NCBI GenBank assembly: GCA_023395515.1 | Contig: JAEWZB010000095.1 | Location: forward strand, 1-51,066 | Origin: Bacillota bacterium | Lineage (GTDB): Bacteria > Bacillota > Syntrophomonadia > Syntrophomonadales > Syntrophomonadaceae | Direction of reading: 5' to 3' | DNA: 51,066 bases | Part shown: positions 8,500 to 16,678 of the stretch, piece by piece | Position numbering within the stretch: position 1 is the first letter of the stretch | Layout: each line of letters starts with the position of its first letter | Translations under genes and position numbers: made by a program | Notes under the pieces: model-generated | Database searches by the model: none | The model's input: the letters and a program-made list of their open reading frames with translations, nothing else | What the model was told of the DNA's origin: nothing

Positions 8500-10410
8500 T
8501 TAGTATAAAGTATTTATAACATCGGCGTATTTTTCTAAAATAACCCGTTTTTTAGTTTTGAGGGTAGGGGTTAACTCGCCGGTTTCCTCAGTGAAACGAT
8601 TGGAGAGGATAGCATATTTTTTAATAACTTCAAATTCCTCCAAGGATTCATTATTAGCCTTAACTTCTGCGGCTATTAAGTCCCGCAGCCGGGGCTGGGC
8701 TATGAAATCATCTCCTACCTGGATACATAATTGGGCACCGGCAATTTCAGCATAAACTAGCTTGGATTTATCATACTCAATTTTTTCTTTATCAAATAAT
8801 TCAATAAAATAGCCGAAATTCGGCACGATTAGAGTAGTTATATAATTTTTTTCGTCCCCAATTACAAACATTTGCTCTACACTGCTGCTAGTAGAAAACA
8901 AGTTCTCTATCTTAGCAGGAGCTATATTTTTACCGGTAGCCAAACATATTATGGCCTTTTTACGGTCAACCATTTTATAATATCCATCTGCATCGATTTC
9001 CACTAAATCACCAGTCTTAAACCAACCATCTTCCGTAAAGGCTTCTGCAGTTTCTTCGGGTTTATTAAGGTATTCCCTAAATATACCGGCAGCCGAGAGT
9101 TCCAGTTCACCATCAGCGGCTATACGGGAAGCACTGCCATTGGCATTAATCCCCATTCGTCCCGGTTTACAGGCCGTTAAAGGACTTAATATGGCCGCAT
9201 TAAAACTTTCCGTTGAACCGTAGCCTTCACATACCGCCACTCCAATCGAATAGAAGAAGGTTAATAATTCCGGGGCTATACTAGCACTGGCGGAAAAAGA
9301 AAATTTATAGTTACTGCCAAATAAGGCTCTGATTTTAGCAAAAAGCTTATCCGCGATAGTAAATTTTAAGCGTAATCCCAAGGGTAATTTAGAAGGCAAA
9401 TCAAAATCGGGGGACATATTAATCCGGCCGTTTGCGTCTGTACGGTATTTTAAGGCTTCTTCCCCTACTTTAACTGCCCAATTAAAAATCTTTTCTTTAG
9501 CCGGGCTAGCCCCCATTTGTTGTTTGATAGTAATATAGATTTTTTCATATAAACGAGGTACACAATTGATCCAGGTTGGATTATATTTTTGCATATCAGC
9601 CATTAGGGTGGCTGGTGAATCGGCATAAGCAATACAAGCACCTTGCCATATGGCCAGGATTTGACATGAGCCCCGGTCAAAAACATGGGATAAAGGCAGG
9701 AAACATAAGGTAGTATCCCGTTCGTTAGGAGTCATACCGTATTTATCGAAAAAGTTTAAGGTCCCCACCATTCTGCTCGCTTGGCTCCAATGGGTTAAAA
9801 CAACTCCTTTGCCTAGTCCGGTAGTACCTGAAGTATATAGTATAGTTAAGGGGTCATCCAAAGTAACGGCTTTTCGGTGAGCTTCATAATTCGCAAAATT
9901 AGTTTTACTATATGTTTCGCCCATTTCGATTAACTGTGAAAAACCCAGGGCCAGATTATCATCACTTTTAAAAGTTAAATCCAGCACAATAATATGTTTA
10001 AGGCTCGGCATTTGGTTAATACCAGCCAGGACTTTAGCTAATAATTCCTTACTGCCTACAAATAAAATTTTACTTTGGGAATCATTCACAATATAACTGA
10101 CTTCATGTAAGGAAAGGGTGGGATAGATGGTGACACTAATAGCACCGATACTGGCTATAGCTAAATCGGCTTGGGTCCAATGCGGGCTGCTTGGGGCCAT
10201 AATTGATATCATATCACTTTTCTCAATACCTAAGGATAATAAACCACAAGCAATCTTTTCTACCCTATGCTTAAGCTCATCATAAGTGAAAGTACCATTG
10301 TTATCATTATGGTACAATGCGGAATTAAATTTCTGTGCCGGCTGGGCAGGAAATTTTGTACAGGTTCTGTAGAAAGCATCTCCAAAAGTTACTAAAGTTT
10401 GATCATGCAT
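8500..10410 (-). CDS. Long-chain fatty-acid CoA ligase (AMP-forming)
   Basis: This 636-residue enzyme activates fatty acids with ATP and CoA through an acyl-AMP. Adenylate-forming motifs are all present: LYTSGTTGLGKG near residues 191-202, YGSTE in the middle, GWFKTGDLVEID and DRKKAIICLATGKNIAP towards the end with the catalytic lysine region. Length and the C-terminal TGELTPTLKTKKR stretch fit bacterial FadD15-like synthetases. I chose the ATG at 10410 over a TTG at 10428 because AGGGGG lies 7 bases before the ATG. It is cytosolic or membrane-associated. No beta-oxidation genes are nearby, so whether it degrades or recycles fatty acids is open. Confidence 0.92.
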   Translation of the reverse strand: MHDQTLVTFGDAFYRTCTKFPAQPAQKFNSALYHNDNNGTFTYDELKHRVEKIACGLLSLGIEKSDMISIMAPSSPHWTQADLAIASIGAISVTIYPTLSLHEVSYIVNDSQSKILFVGSKELLAKVLAGINQMPSLKHIIVLDLTFKSDDNLALGFSQLIEMGETYSKTNFANYEAHRKAVTLDDPLTILYTSGTTGLGKGVVLTHWSQASRMVGTLNFFDKYGMTPNERDTTLCFLPLSHVFDRGSCQILAIWQGACIAYADSPATLMADMQKYNPTWINCVPRLYEKIYITIKQQMGASPAKEKIFNWAVKVGEEALKYRTDANGRINMSPDFDLPSKLPLGLRLKFTIADKLFAKIRALFGSNYKFSFSASASIAPELLTFFYSIGVAVCEGYGSTESFNAAILSPLTACKPGRMGINANGSASRIAADGELELSAAGIFREYLNKPEETAEAFTEDGWFKTGDLVEIDADGYYKMVDRKKAIICLATGKNIAPAKIENLFSTSSSVEQMFVIGDEKNYITTLIVPNFGYFIELFDKEKIEYDKSKLVYAEIAGAQLCIQVGDDFIAQPRLRDLIAAEVKANNESLEEFEVIKKYAILSNRFTEETGELTPTLKTKKRVILEKYADVINTLY

Positions 10411-10528
10411 TAGCAAGCCCCCTATCAAGATTTTCTAAATATCTATAATGTCTTTATTCTTCATAAAGCAAAAACATCCTTTCGAAAGTTTGATAAAAGA
10501 ATATTTCGATTAATAAATATTTGCGTTA

Positions 10529-10559
10529 AAAAGGCCTCAGCATAATACTGAGGCCTTTT
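10529..10559 (-). terminator. Terminator of the CBM25-like gene
   Basis: AAGGCCTCAG (10531-10540) and CTGAGGCCTT (10548-10557) form a perfect 10-bp stem with a 7-base loop; the minus strand continues with T residues. Confidence 0.88.
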
Positions 10560-10567
10560 ATAATAAC

Positions 10568-10894
10568 TTAGCTGTAGGACATATTATCTGAATCAACTAG
10601 AGCTTGATAGTAATTACCATTATTATCATCTTTACTGCCTTGGGAATCTTCAAAGTACATATTAAGGCGGTCTGACGCCTTTACGGTAAAACTGGCCTGG
10701 AACCCTGACCCTTGTTTTTGCATGGTAATTTTTTGCGTATCAAAAAAATTGTGGGGTTCTCCATAACCAACATTCAAGGTAATCTTATTAGAATTTCCAG
10801 CTAGTTTACCACTATAACTTACTGCAACTGGATCTCCATTTCTAGGTGGCATAGGATCAATTGTAACCCCTCCGGTTAAGTCTGCGGTGGCCAT
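10568..10894 (-). CDS. Small CBM25/53-like carbohydrate-binding protein
   Basis: This 108-residue protein looks like a single carbohydrate-binding module of the CBM25/53 starch-binding kind. The order is strand AVSYSG, LAGNSNKITLNVGYG, a GSGFQASFTV middle strand, LNMYFED and then SKDDNNGNYY, the typical asparagine-rich end of the fold. There is no signal peptide and no catalytic domain, so it may bind an intracellular glucan such as glycogen. The start is the ATG at 10894 with AGGAG about 9 bases upstream; an earlier ATG touches the RBS. The 5' leader has a CTGTCGC/GCGACAG inverted repeat. The family call is by eye. Confidence 0.65.
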   Translation of the reverse strand: MATADLTGGVTIDPMPPRNGDPVAVSYSGKLAGNSNKITLNVGYGEPHNFFDTQKITMQKQGSGFQASFTVKASDRLNMYFEDSQGSKDDNNGNYYQALVDSDNMSYS

Positions 10895-10910
10895 AAAAGT
10901 CATCTCCTTT

Positions 10911-10959
10911 CTGTCGCTTTAAAGCTATTTTCTCCACTTTGCTTATCAATATGCGACAG
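10911..10959 (-). promoter_or_regulatory. Inverted repeat in the leader of the CBM25-like gene
   Basis: CTGTCGC (10911-10917) and GCGACAG (10953-10959) are 7-base inverted arms 35 bases apart. The gene-proximal arm directly adjoins the AAGGAG ribosome site, so pairing could affect translation. The arms are short and this may be chance. Confidence 0.35.
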
Positions 10960-10992
10960 ATTAAAGATGATTTCATGTAAATTAACTTCCTT

Positions 10993-11784
10993 TTACAACG
11001 TTAAATTTACATACTGTCCCTTACCTTGTTCCCCGCTTACCTGTGACCCAGCAGAACTTTTCAGGGATGTTTCCAGCCGGTCAGATTCTGGCGGTTTTCC
11101 CCTAGTTTCATCGGCTATCTTTTCATTTTCTGAGCGGTTGAATGTTTCTATGCTGTTGGTTTTTTCTCCCTCCGGAGTTTCTTCCCGGGACTTTTCCAAG
11201 GCCGTATTAATATCAGTCATTTTTGTCATCAAATCTTTAGAGACGGTTTCAGCTTGCTCATTTAATTTGGCCAGTTGGTCTTCTTTGGCCGCGGTGGAGC
11301 CGCCTCTTTTTTTATCCATATTTATTTCAGAGGTTAAAATATGGGCCTCTCCTTTAAGGTTAGTTTTTACGGCTTGGAAGGTTTTCACCTGAGTCATTGA
11401 AGCATCTGCACTGATAAGTCCCTGCATAGTAGTTGTTCCCATAGCATTTAATCCTTGCGGTTGGGGGTTTTTAAGCTCTGGTTCCTGATTCTTAGCCGGA
11501 GCCTTTATCTCTTGCGCCTTTTCTTGTTTCTCCCGCTGAATTTCTATTTTTCTTTGGGCCATTTGCCGGTTTAAGTCCTGAATCTGTTGTTGTAATTCTT
11601 TTTGTTTTTCCATTTTTTCTTTTATAGGTATTTTTTCATTATCTGAGAGGCTTTGTAATTGTTTTTGCACATTTTCAATTTGCTGCTGGATAGATTTCAG
11701 GATATTATCTTGATTTAAGCTGTTAGTGCTGGGCATCTGAATATAATTGGCCATATTATTTCCGGTATTAGGTATAACTCGCAT
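10993..11784 (-). CDS. Coiled-coil protein, FlxA-like
   Basis: This 263-residue protein is dominated by Gln, Lys and Glu. Residues 20-85 form a clear coiled coil (ILKSIQQQIENVQKQLQSL, QKELQQQIQDLNRQM). A low-complexity linker (PAKNQEPELKNPQPQG) and a second helical part with a charged tail follow. This resembles the FlxA-like family, whose E. coli member is flagellar-sigma dependent. There is no signal peptide or membrane segment. The ATG at 11784 has AGGAGG 6 bases upstream. A sigma-D-like promoter at 11852-11878 supports a link with motility, but no flagellar gene is in the window. Function unknown. Confidence 0.6.
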   Translation of the reverse strand: MRVIPNTGNNMANYIQMPSTNSLNQDNILKSIQQQIENVQKQLQSLSDNEKIPIKEKMEKQKELQQQIQDLNRQMAQRKIEIQREKQEKAQEIKAPAKNQEPELKNPQPQGLNAMGTTTMQGLISADASMTQVKTFQAVKTNLKGEAHILTSEINMDKKRGGSTAAKEDQLAKLNEQAETVSKDLMTKMTDINTALEKSREETPEGEKTNSIETFNRSENEKIADETRGKPPESDRLETSLKSSAGSQVSGEQGKGQYVNLTL

Positions 11785-11851
11785 ATACATCCTCCTATGT
11801 ATTTAAAAACATGTTAACTGGGATTCATTTAAACCTTTATTCTTAATTAAT

Positions 11852-11878
11852 ATATCGGATAGTAAAGGTAAAAGCTTA
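11852..11878 (-). promoter_or_regulatory. Possible sigma-D (flagellar-type) promoter
   Basis: On the minus strand TAAG is followed after exactly 15 bases by TCCGATAT, close to the known sigma-28/sigma-D form TAAA-N15-GCCGATAT. It lies 68 bases upstream of the FlxA-like gene start. Confidence 0.45.
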
Positions 11879-11928
11879 AGACATTTGGGTCAATACCCCT
11901 GTCTCCCGGGTTATATAATACCAATAAA

Positions 11929-11963
11929 AAAACAGCGGATTTTGCTATTAAATCCGCTGTTTT
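11929..11963 (-). terminator. Terminator of the MOSC / pssA operon
   Basis: AACAGCGGATTT (11931-11942) pairs perfectly with AAATCCGCTGTT (11950-11961), flanked by A-run and T-run, so it can act in both directions. It lies downstream of the MOSC gene on the minus strand. Confidence 0.85.
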
Positions 11964-12053
11964 ATATGAAAATAATATTTTTAAAATTGTGAATGGCCCG
12001 GTTTGTGGTTTGTACAATCCATCAGGTCAGAGTTGCACAAAATTATAAGCCAA

Positions 12054-12500
12054 TTAAATGACTTCCACAGCATCTCCTACTTTAATTGACCCGGAATTAA
12101 GGGGCCGGGCAAATATTCCTTCTTTGGGCATAACACAGGTACCAACCTGCTTTTTAATGGCACAGCCTTTATTAATACACTCTTTTCCAATCTGAGTAAC
12201 TTCTAAAGTTACTTCTCCCACTTTTAATTTAGCACCAATAGGAAGCTTTGCTACTTCTATTCCTTCTAAGGTTATATTTTCAGCAAAATCACCAAATTCA
12301 ACGGCAACTCCCATGGCTCTCATTTTTTCCACACTAGATAAAGACAATAAACTGATTTGACGGTGTCCTTCATCACTGGAATGGGCGTCAGATTCCATGC
12401 CCCAATTTTCTTTTACAAAGACTTCTTCAATGTTACTCTTTTTTTGGCCTTTTTGTTCAGAAATATTCACCGATAAGACTACTCCATTTTGTTTATCCAT
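12054..12500 (-). CDS. MOSC domain protein
   Basis: This 148-residue protein is a single MOSC domain, the sulfur-carrier fold found at the end of molybdenum-cofactor sulfurases. Visible marks are the DAHSSDEGHRQISLLS stretch (near residues 37-52), FGDFAENITLEGI and the conserved cysteine in GKECINKGCAIKK. Close relatives in Clostridia are often beside moa genes, but none is seen here; the next genes are pssA and psd. AGGAGAG precedes the ATG. A role in Moco-related or other sulfur transfer is inferred from family only. Confidence 0.85.
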   Translation of the reverse strand: MDKQNGVVLSVNISEQKGQKKSNIEEVFVKENWGMESDAHSSDEGHRQISLLSLSSVEKMRAMGVAVEFGDFAENITLEGIEVAKLPIGAKLKVGEVTLEVTQIGKECINKGCAIKKQVGTCVMPKEGIFARPLNSGSIKVGDAVEVI

Positions 12501-12536
12501 GACTCTCTCTCCTATTTTAGAATTTATTTATACTTA

Positions 12537-13052
12537 TTAGAATTTAGGCACCTTGATTTTACTAATCATTAAAATAGCTAAAATAAGTATGGTAAGAATA
12601 GCTAATAGCTGAAAATCGGAAAAGGATAAAAGTGATAAGAAGGCTAATAGCATACCTGCTGCAGTAATGGGAAGCCCGACATAATAACCGGTAATATTCA
12701 TGGTATTGAATCTAGCTAAACGGTAAGCTCCACAACATATATAGATAATAAAAACTATAGCTACAGGAATAAAAAAGGTTTCTGTTCTTATTTGAGCAAA
12801 CATCAGTAATGAAGGAGCAATACCAAAAGAAACTAAATCAGATAAAGAATCTAAATTTTTTCCTATTTCAGAAGTACTATTAAAATACCGTGCTGCTTTG
12901 CCGTCTAATACATCCATAACCGCAGCCAGCAGAATTAAGCAGGCGGCCCAAGTATATAATTGGGTAGTTATACTGATTATAGCTGCTGATCCCAATGCTA
13001 AATTCATCATTGTAAGACTATTAGCTATACCTTTATCGATTGAATTCACCAA
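12537..13052 (-). CDS. pssA: CDP-diacylglycerol-serine O-phosphatidyltransferase
   Basis: This 171-residue membrane enzyme makes phosphatidylserine from CDP-diacylglycerol and serine. The CDP-alcohol phosphotransferase signature is complete: DGKAAR, then G, D and D at the required spacing within DVLDGKAARYFN..EIGKNLDSLSD. About five or six transmembrane helices are visible, as in the short B. subtilis-type PssA. The start is TTG at 13052 (GTG at 13049 is possible), with GGGGAGA 6 bases upstream. It overlaps psd by 20 bases, so the two steps of phosphatidylethanolamine synthesis are co-transcribed. Confidence 0.93.
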   Translation of the reverse strand: MVNSIDKGIANSLTMMNLALGSAAIISITTQLYTWAACLILLAAVMDVLDGKAARYFNSTSEIGKNLDSLSDLVSFGIAPSLLMFAQIRTETFFIPVAIVFIIYICCGAYRLARFNTMNITGYYVGLPITAAGMLLAFLSLLSFSDFQLLAILTILILAILMISKIKVPKF

Positions 13053-13674
13053 TTATTGTCTCCCCTCCCCTGATAGTTTGACCAGGTACTACATGGATAT
13101 CAACTGTAGGTGGTAGATATAATTCAGTACATGATCCAAATTTTATTAATCCAAATTTATCTCCCGTTCTAACCTTATCACCAATAGTGCAAGAGCAAAC
13201 TATCCGACGGGCAACAAAACCAGTTATCTGCACTACTAATACTCTACCATAATTAGTGTTAATTCCTAATTTATTTTGCACATTAAAATCACCTGCTTTA
13301 CACTGGTAAGCCGGATAAAATTTCATCCCCGTTTTTTCACAATACTCAACGGTCCCCGCGGCTGGAATCCTATTAATATGCACATTAAAAAGACTTAAGA
13401 AAATTCTAACTTGAATCGCCTCTGATTGCAGATAACTATCTTCCAAAACTTTATTAATAGCTAATATTTTGCCATCGGCAGGAGCTACAATTTCAGTTTC
13501 TTTAAATTCAAATTGGCGTTTAGGGTCACGGAAGAAAAATGCCATAAATAAAGTTAGGAATAAGGTAATATATGCTAACCAATACCAGGAAATAGCAAAA
13601 AAGATTATAGTCAATAAACTAGCCAGGCCGATATAACTCCAGCCTTCTTTAGCTATAAAATAATTGTTTTTCAA
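13033..13674 (-). CDS. psd: Phosphatidylserine decarboxylase proenzyme
   Basis: This 213-residue protein converts phosphatidylserine to phosphatidylethanolamine. Two membrane segments lie at residues 12-46. The cytosolic domain includes VAPADGKI (64-71), FLSLFNVHINRIP (92-104) and, near the end, FGLIKFGSCTELYLP. Self-cleavage between G180 and S181 would give the pyruvoyl group; the short length and FGS site fit the small Psd subfamily. The start is TTG with GGAG 8 bases upstream. It is first in the psd-pssA pair, with the MOSC gene downstream. Confidence 0.93.
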   Translation of the reverse strand: MKNNYFIAKEGWSYIGLASLLTIIFFAISWYWLAYITLFLTLFMAFFFRDPKRQFEFKETEIVAPADGKILAINKVLEDSYLQSEAIQVRIFLSLFNVHINRIPAAGTVEYCEKTGMKFYPAYQCKAGDFNVQNKLGINTNYGRVLVVQITGFVARRIVCSCTIGDKVRTGDKFGLIKFGSCTELYLPPTVDIHVVPGQTIRGGETIIGEFNR

Positions 13675-13826
13675 AGTAGTCGCTCCATTTTATATAAATT
13701 AGCTGTTTATAGATAAAATTTTCCTAGGGATAAACCGCAAAAAAATAACCTTTTAGTTATTTTTATTATCTTCATTAATATTATTCGATTATATTCTATA
13801 AATTCTAGTTAGATTTTAACAGAGTA

Positions 13827-13844
13827 TTGTATGATAGTATACAA
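13827..13844 (+). promoter_or_regulatory. Short inverted repeat upstream of the hybrid kinase
   Basis: TTGTAT and ATACAA are separated by 6 bases and lie 26 bases before the proposed TTG start, in the promoter or leader. They could be an operator, but short AT-rich repeats occur by chance. Confidence 0.3.
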
Positions 13845-13869
13845 CAACCATTATTTAGGAGGCATTTTA

Positions 13870-15729
13870 TTGGATAATCAATATTTTTCTTGCTTACCTC
13901 CCGAGAAAGTCAAAGAAAAGATAAATTTTCAATCCCGGTTATTAGAGTCCGTCAATGATTCCATAGTGGTAGCCGGGCTAGATGGCAAAATTAGTTACTG
14001 GAATAAAGGTTCGGAAAGATTATTTGGTTGGTTAGCAGCAGAGATTATAGGCAGGCCTTTTTCTGTTCTTATTGAGGAAAGTAATAATCAGGATATTACC
14101 AAGCAAGTTACTGAAATACAGGCAGGTTTTTGGGAAGGCAGAATTACCATACTGACCAAAAACAAAGTTAGAAAATATGTGCGGGTTTCAATTACTGCTA
14201 TGTATGACCACTCTGATAAGCCTTCTTATTTAGTCGGAGTCTTTAGTGATATTACCGAATTGATTGAATCAAAAATCCAAGCTGAAGAAGCTTTACGCAG
14301 TAAAGGTGAATTTTTAGCTAATATGAGCCATGAAATACGCACTCCTATTACCGGAATACTGGGTAATGTTGAATTATTAAGCAGTTTATCTTTAGATGAG
14401 AAACAGGAATATTATCTGCACTCTATCAAGGAAAATGCGGACCAGTTATTAAATTTAATCAACGATTTACTAGATATTTCCAAAATCGAAGCTGACAAAT
14501 TACTCTTAGATGAAAGTAAATTTAATCTGGAGAAATTAATCCTTTCCGTAATAAAAATATTTGCCCCCATTATTGATAAAAAACAACTTAATTTATCTGT
14601 AGAAATTTCTGATGACCTACCTAAGGAAATTATATCTGACCAAGTTAGAATCAAACAGATTTTAAGTAATTTGCTTTCCAATGCCATAAAGTTTACGGAA
14701 AACGGTGAGATTAAGGTCTGCGTTGGCCAAGGTGAGATGGTGGAAAATAAATTTAATTTAATAGTTGAAGTTATTGATACGGGTATTGGCATACCAGTTG
14801 ATAAATTAAATTCCATTTTCGAGCCATTTACCCAAGCTGACAGCTCTACTACACGTAAATACGGAGGCACCGGCTTAGGTCTGTCTATTTGCAAAAAATT
14901 AATAGAAATATTTAAAGGGGAGATACAAGTCGAAAGTGAAATAGGTAAAGGTTCTAAATTTTTGTTTAGTATTCCTGTATCAAGCACTGCTAGCAACACT
15001 AATACAGACCTATCTTTCAGCAATAATTTTCAGCAAAATGGACGTAAGCTTTTGCTTATTTCCACTAATAAGGAACTATTTGTAGAATTAACCCGGGATT
15101 TATCTGATTCTGGTCTACAACTATTATGGTTAAAAAATGAACTAAGAATTTCCTCGATTAATTCGTTTTATGAACCGGAAATAGTTGTAGTAGACTATAA
15201 CACCATTCCGCTAGAATCCTGCCCTAATGCACCAAATTTATATTGTCTGAGTAACCCAGGATATTTCCCCCGCATCATGCCTAAATCGTGTAAATGTGTG
15301 GATTCATTGGCTGCCTTAGTCCATGCTTTAAAAGCTCTCGCCTTCCCCGCCTTAACTACTAACCCTATAGTTAAAACCGCCGATATTTTAATTATTGATG
15401 AAAATTCTATCAATGTTTTACTAATAGAAAAAATCTTGCAGAATCAAGGTTATGTAGTTCATAGTGCGGCTAATATTTTAGAGGTTGCTCAAATAGCCGG
15501 TAAAAAACCATTTGACATTATATTAGTTGATCTGGAAATGCTTAAAAAATATGATGAACCATTATATAACCAAATTAAGCTTATTAATTATAAAGCATTA
15601 ATTGCCATAGCTAAATTAAACGATAATTATAATGATGAATTAATTAATGATTTTCTTTATAAACCCGTTACCAGTAATAATCTTTTAACCATCATTGCTA
15701 AACATATAAAGGAGGGTGTTTATGAATAA
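13870..15729 (+). CDS. PAS hybrid histidine kinase
   Basis: This protein of about 619 residues has a PAS domain (about residues 22-132), a HisKA dimerisation domain with the phospho-acceptor His154 in FLANMSHEIRTPITG, and a HATPase domain with N-box (LLSNAIKF), G1 (DTGIGIP) and G2 (GGTGLGLSICKKL). Next come a degenerate receiver-like region and a last receiver with its Asp (DIILVDLEM) and Lys (LYKPV) kept. There is no membrane segment, so it senses in the cytoplasm. I prefer TTG at 13870 because AGGAGG is 7 bases before it; ATG at 13831 has no RBS. It overlaps the diguanylate cyclase gene by 8 bases, so both are one phosphorelay unit. Confidence 0.88.
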   Translation: MDNQYFSCLPPEKVKEKINFQSRLLESVNDSIVVAGLDGKISYWNKGSERLFGWLAAEIIGRPFSVLIEESNNQDITKQVTEIQAGFWEGRITILTKNKVRKYVRVSITAMYDHSDKPSYLVGVFSDITELIESKIQAEEALRSKGEFLANMSHEIRTPITGILGNVELLSSLSLDEKQEYYLHSIKENADQLLNLINDLLDISKIEADKLLLDESKFNLEKLILSVIKIFAPIIDKKQLNLSVEISDDLPKEIISDQVRIKQILSNLLSNAIKFTENGEIKVCVGQGEMVENKFNLIVEVIDTGIGIPVDKLNSIFEPFTQADSSTTRKYGGTGLGLSICKKLIEIFKGEIQVESEIGKGSKFLFSIPVSSTASNTNTDLSFSNNFQQNGRKLLLISTNKELFVELTRDLSDSGLQLLWLKNELRISSINSFYEPEIVVVDYNTIPLESCPNAPNLYCLSNPGYFPRIMPKSCKCVDSLAALVHALKALAFPALTTNPIVKTADILIIDENSINVLLIEKILQNQGYVVHSAANILEVAQIAGKKPFDIILVDLEMLKKYDEPLYNQIKLINYKALIAIAKLNDNYNDELINDFLYKPVTSNNLLTIIAKHIKEGVYE

Positions 15730-16678
15730 ATATACTATACTAATTATCGATGACGAAGAAATCATTCGTAATGTACTAAAATCTTCCTTAGGTCAGGAAG
15801 AATATATAGTTTTAACTGCTTTTGATGGAATTGATGGATATGAAAAGGCGGTAAAATATAATCCTGATTTAATACTTTTAGATATCATGATGCCTGATAT
15901 TGATGGCTATGAAGTTTTAAAAAGGCTGAAAAAAGACTTAAGAACTGCCGGTATCCCCATTATCTTTCTTACGGCCAAAGTAGATGCTGAAGAACGGGTG
16001 GCTGGTTTAGAAGCGGGAGCCGTAGATTATATTACTAAGCCTTTTTATTCCAAAGAGGTTATAGCCCGAATTAAAATCCACTTAAAAATAAGAGAATATG
16101 AGAAAGAGCTCCTTATTAAAAATCAAGAACTTCAGACTTTTTCAGATTTATTACTAGAACTGAATACCAAATTAGAAGAGTTGGCCCGCAAAGATGAACT
16201 AATGCAAATCTGGAATAGGCGTGCTTTTAATGAACAAATTGCTCAGACTCATAGTTATTCGGAAAGATATTCCCGGCCTTATTCCCTGATCATCGCTGAC
16301 TTAGATCATTTCAAAAACTATAACGATTTATATGGACATCAACAAGGTGATGTAGTATTGCAAAAAGTAGCCCAAGCTATAAATGACACTTGCCGCGCTA
16401 CTGACTTTATTGCCCGCTATGGTGGCGAAGAAATTGTTCTAATCCTACCCGAAACTGATAAGGAAGGGGCTCTAATGATAGCAGACCGCATTATTCAAGC
16501 GATACAAGACCTTAAAATACTTCATGAAAATAATGAGGATTTTGGTAAGGTAACTATAAGTGCCGGAGTATCAACTTATCATCCCAGTACTAATCTTGAT
16601 TGGCCAGATGTAGTTAAAGGAGCGGATGAAGCCTTATATCGGGCTAAGAATTCGGGACGCAATACTGTCAGTATCTAG
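15722..16678 (+). CDS. Response regulator with GGDEF (diguanylate cyclase)
   Basis: This 318-residue protein has a receiver (D10, D11, phospho-acceptor D54, K106) and a GGDEF domain with the active-site loop GGEEI at 234-238 and an RATD inhibitory site at 225-228. Both active and feedback sites are intact, so it should make cyclic di-GMP from GTP when phosphorylated, like PleD/WspR. A coiled-coil linker lies at residues 120-160. The ATG at 15722 follows AGGAGGG by 5-6 bases and overlaps the kinase stop. Its 3' end overlaps the convergent radical SAM gene by 45 bases. No PilZ or EAL protein was seen nearby. Confidence 0.92.
   Translation: MNKYTILIIDDEEIIRNVLKSSLGQEEYIVLTAFDGIDGYEKAVKYNPDLILLDIMMPDIDGYEVLKRLKKDLRTAGIPIIFLTAKVDAEERVAGLEAGAVDYITKPFYSKEVIARIKIHLKIREYEKELLIKNQELQTFSDLLLELNTKLEELARKDELMQIWNRRAFNEQIAQTHSYSERYSRPYSLIIADLDHFKNYNDLYGHQQGDVVLQKVAQAINDTCRATDFIARYGGEEIVLILPETDKEGALMIADRIIQAIQDLKILHENNEDFGKVTISAGVSTYHPSTNLDWPDVVKGADEALYRAKNSGRNTVSI

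Noticed and set aside
13831..13869. ATG at 13831 as kinase start
   Set aside because: It has no ribosome site, while TTG at 13870 has AGGAGG at a normal distance; the 13 extra residues add no conserved feature.
14412..15023. 203-codon minus-strand open frame inside the hybrid kinase gene
   Set aside because: It overlaps the conserved HisKA and HATPase coding sequence completely.
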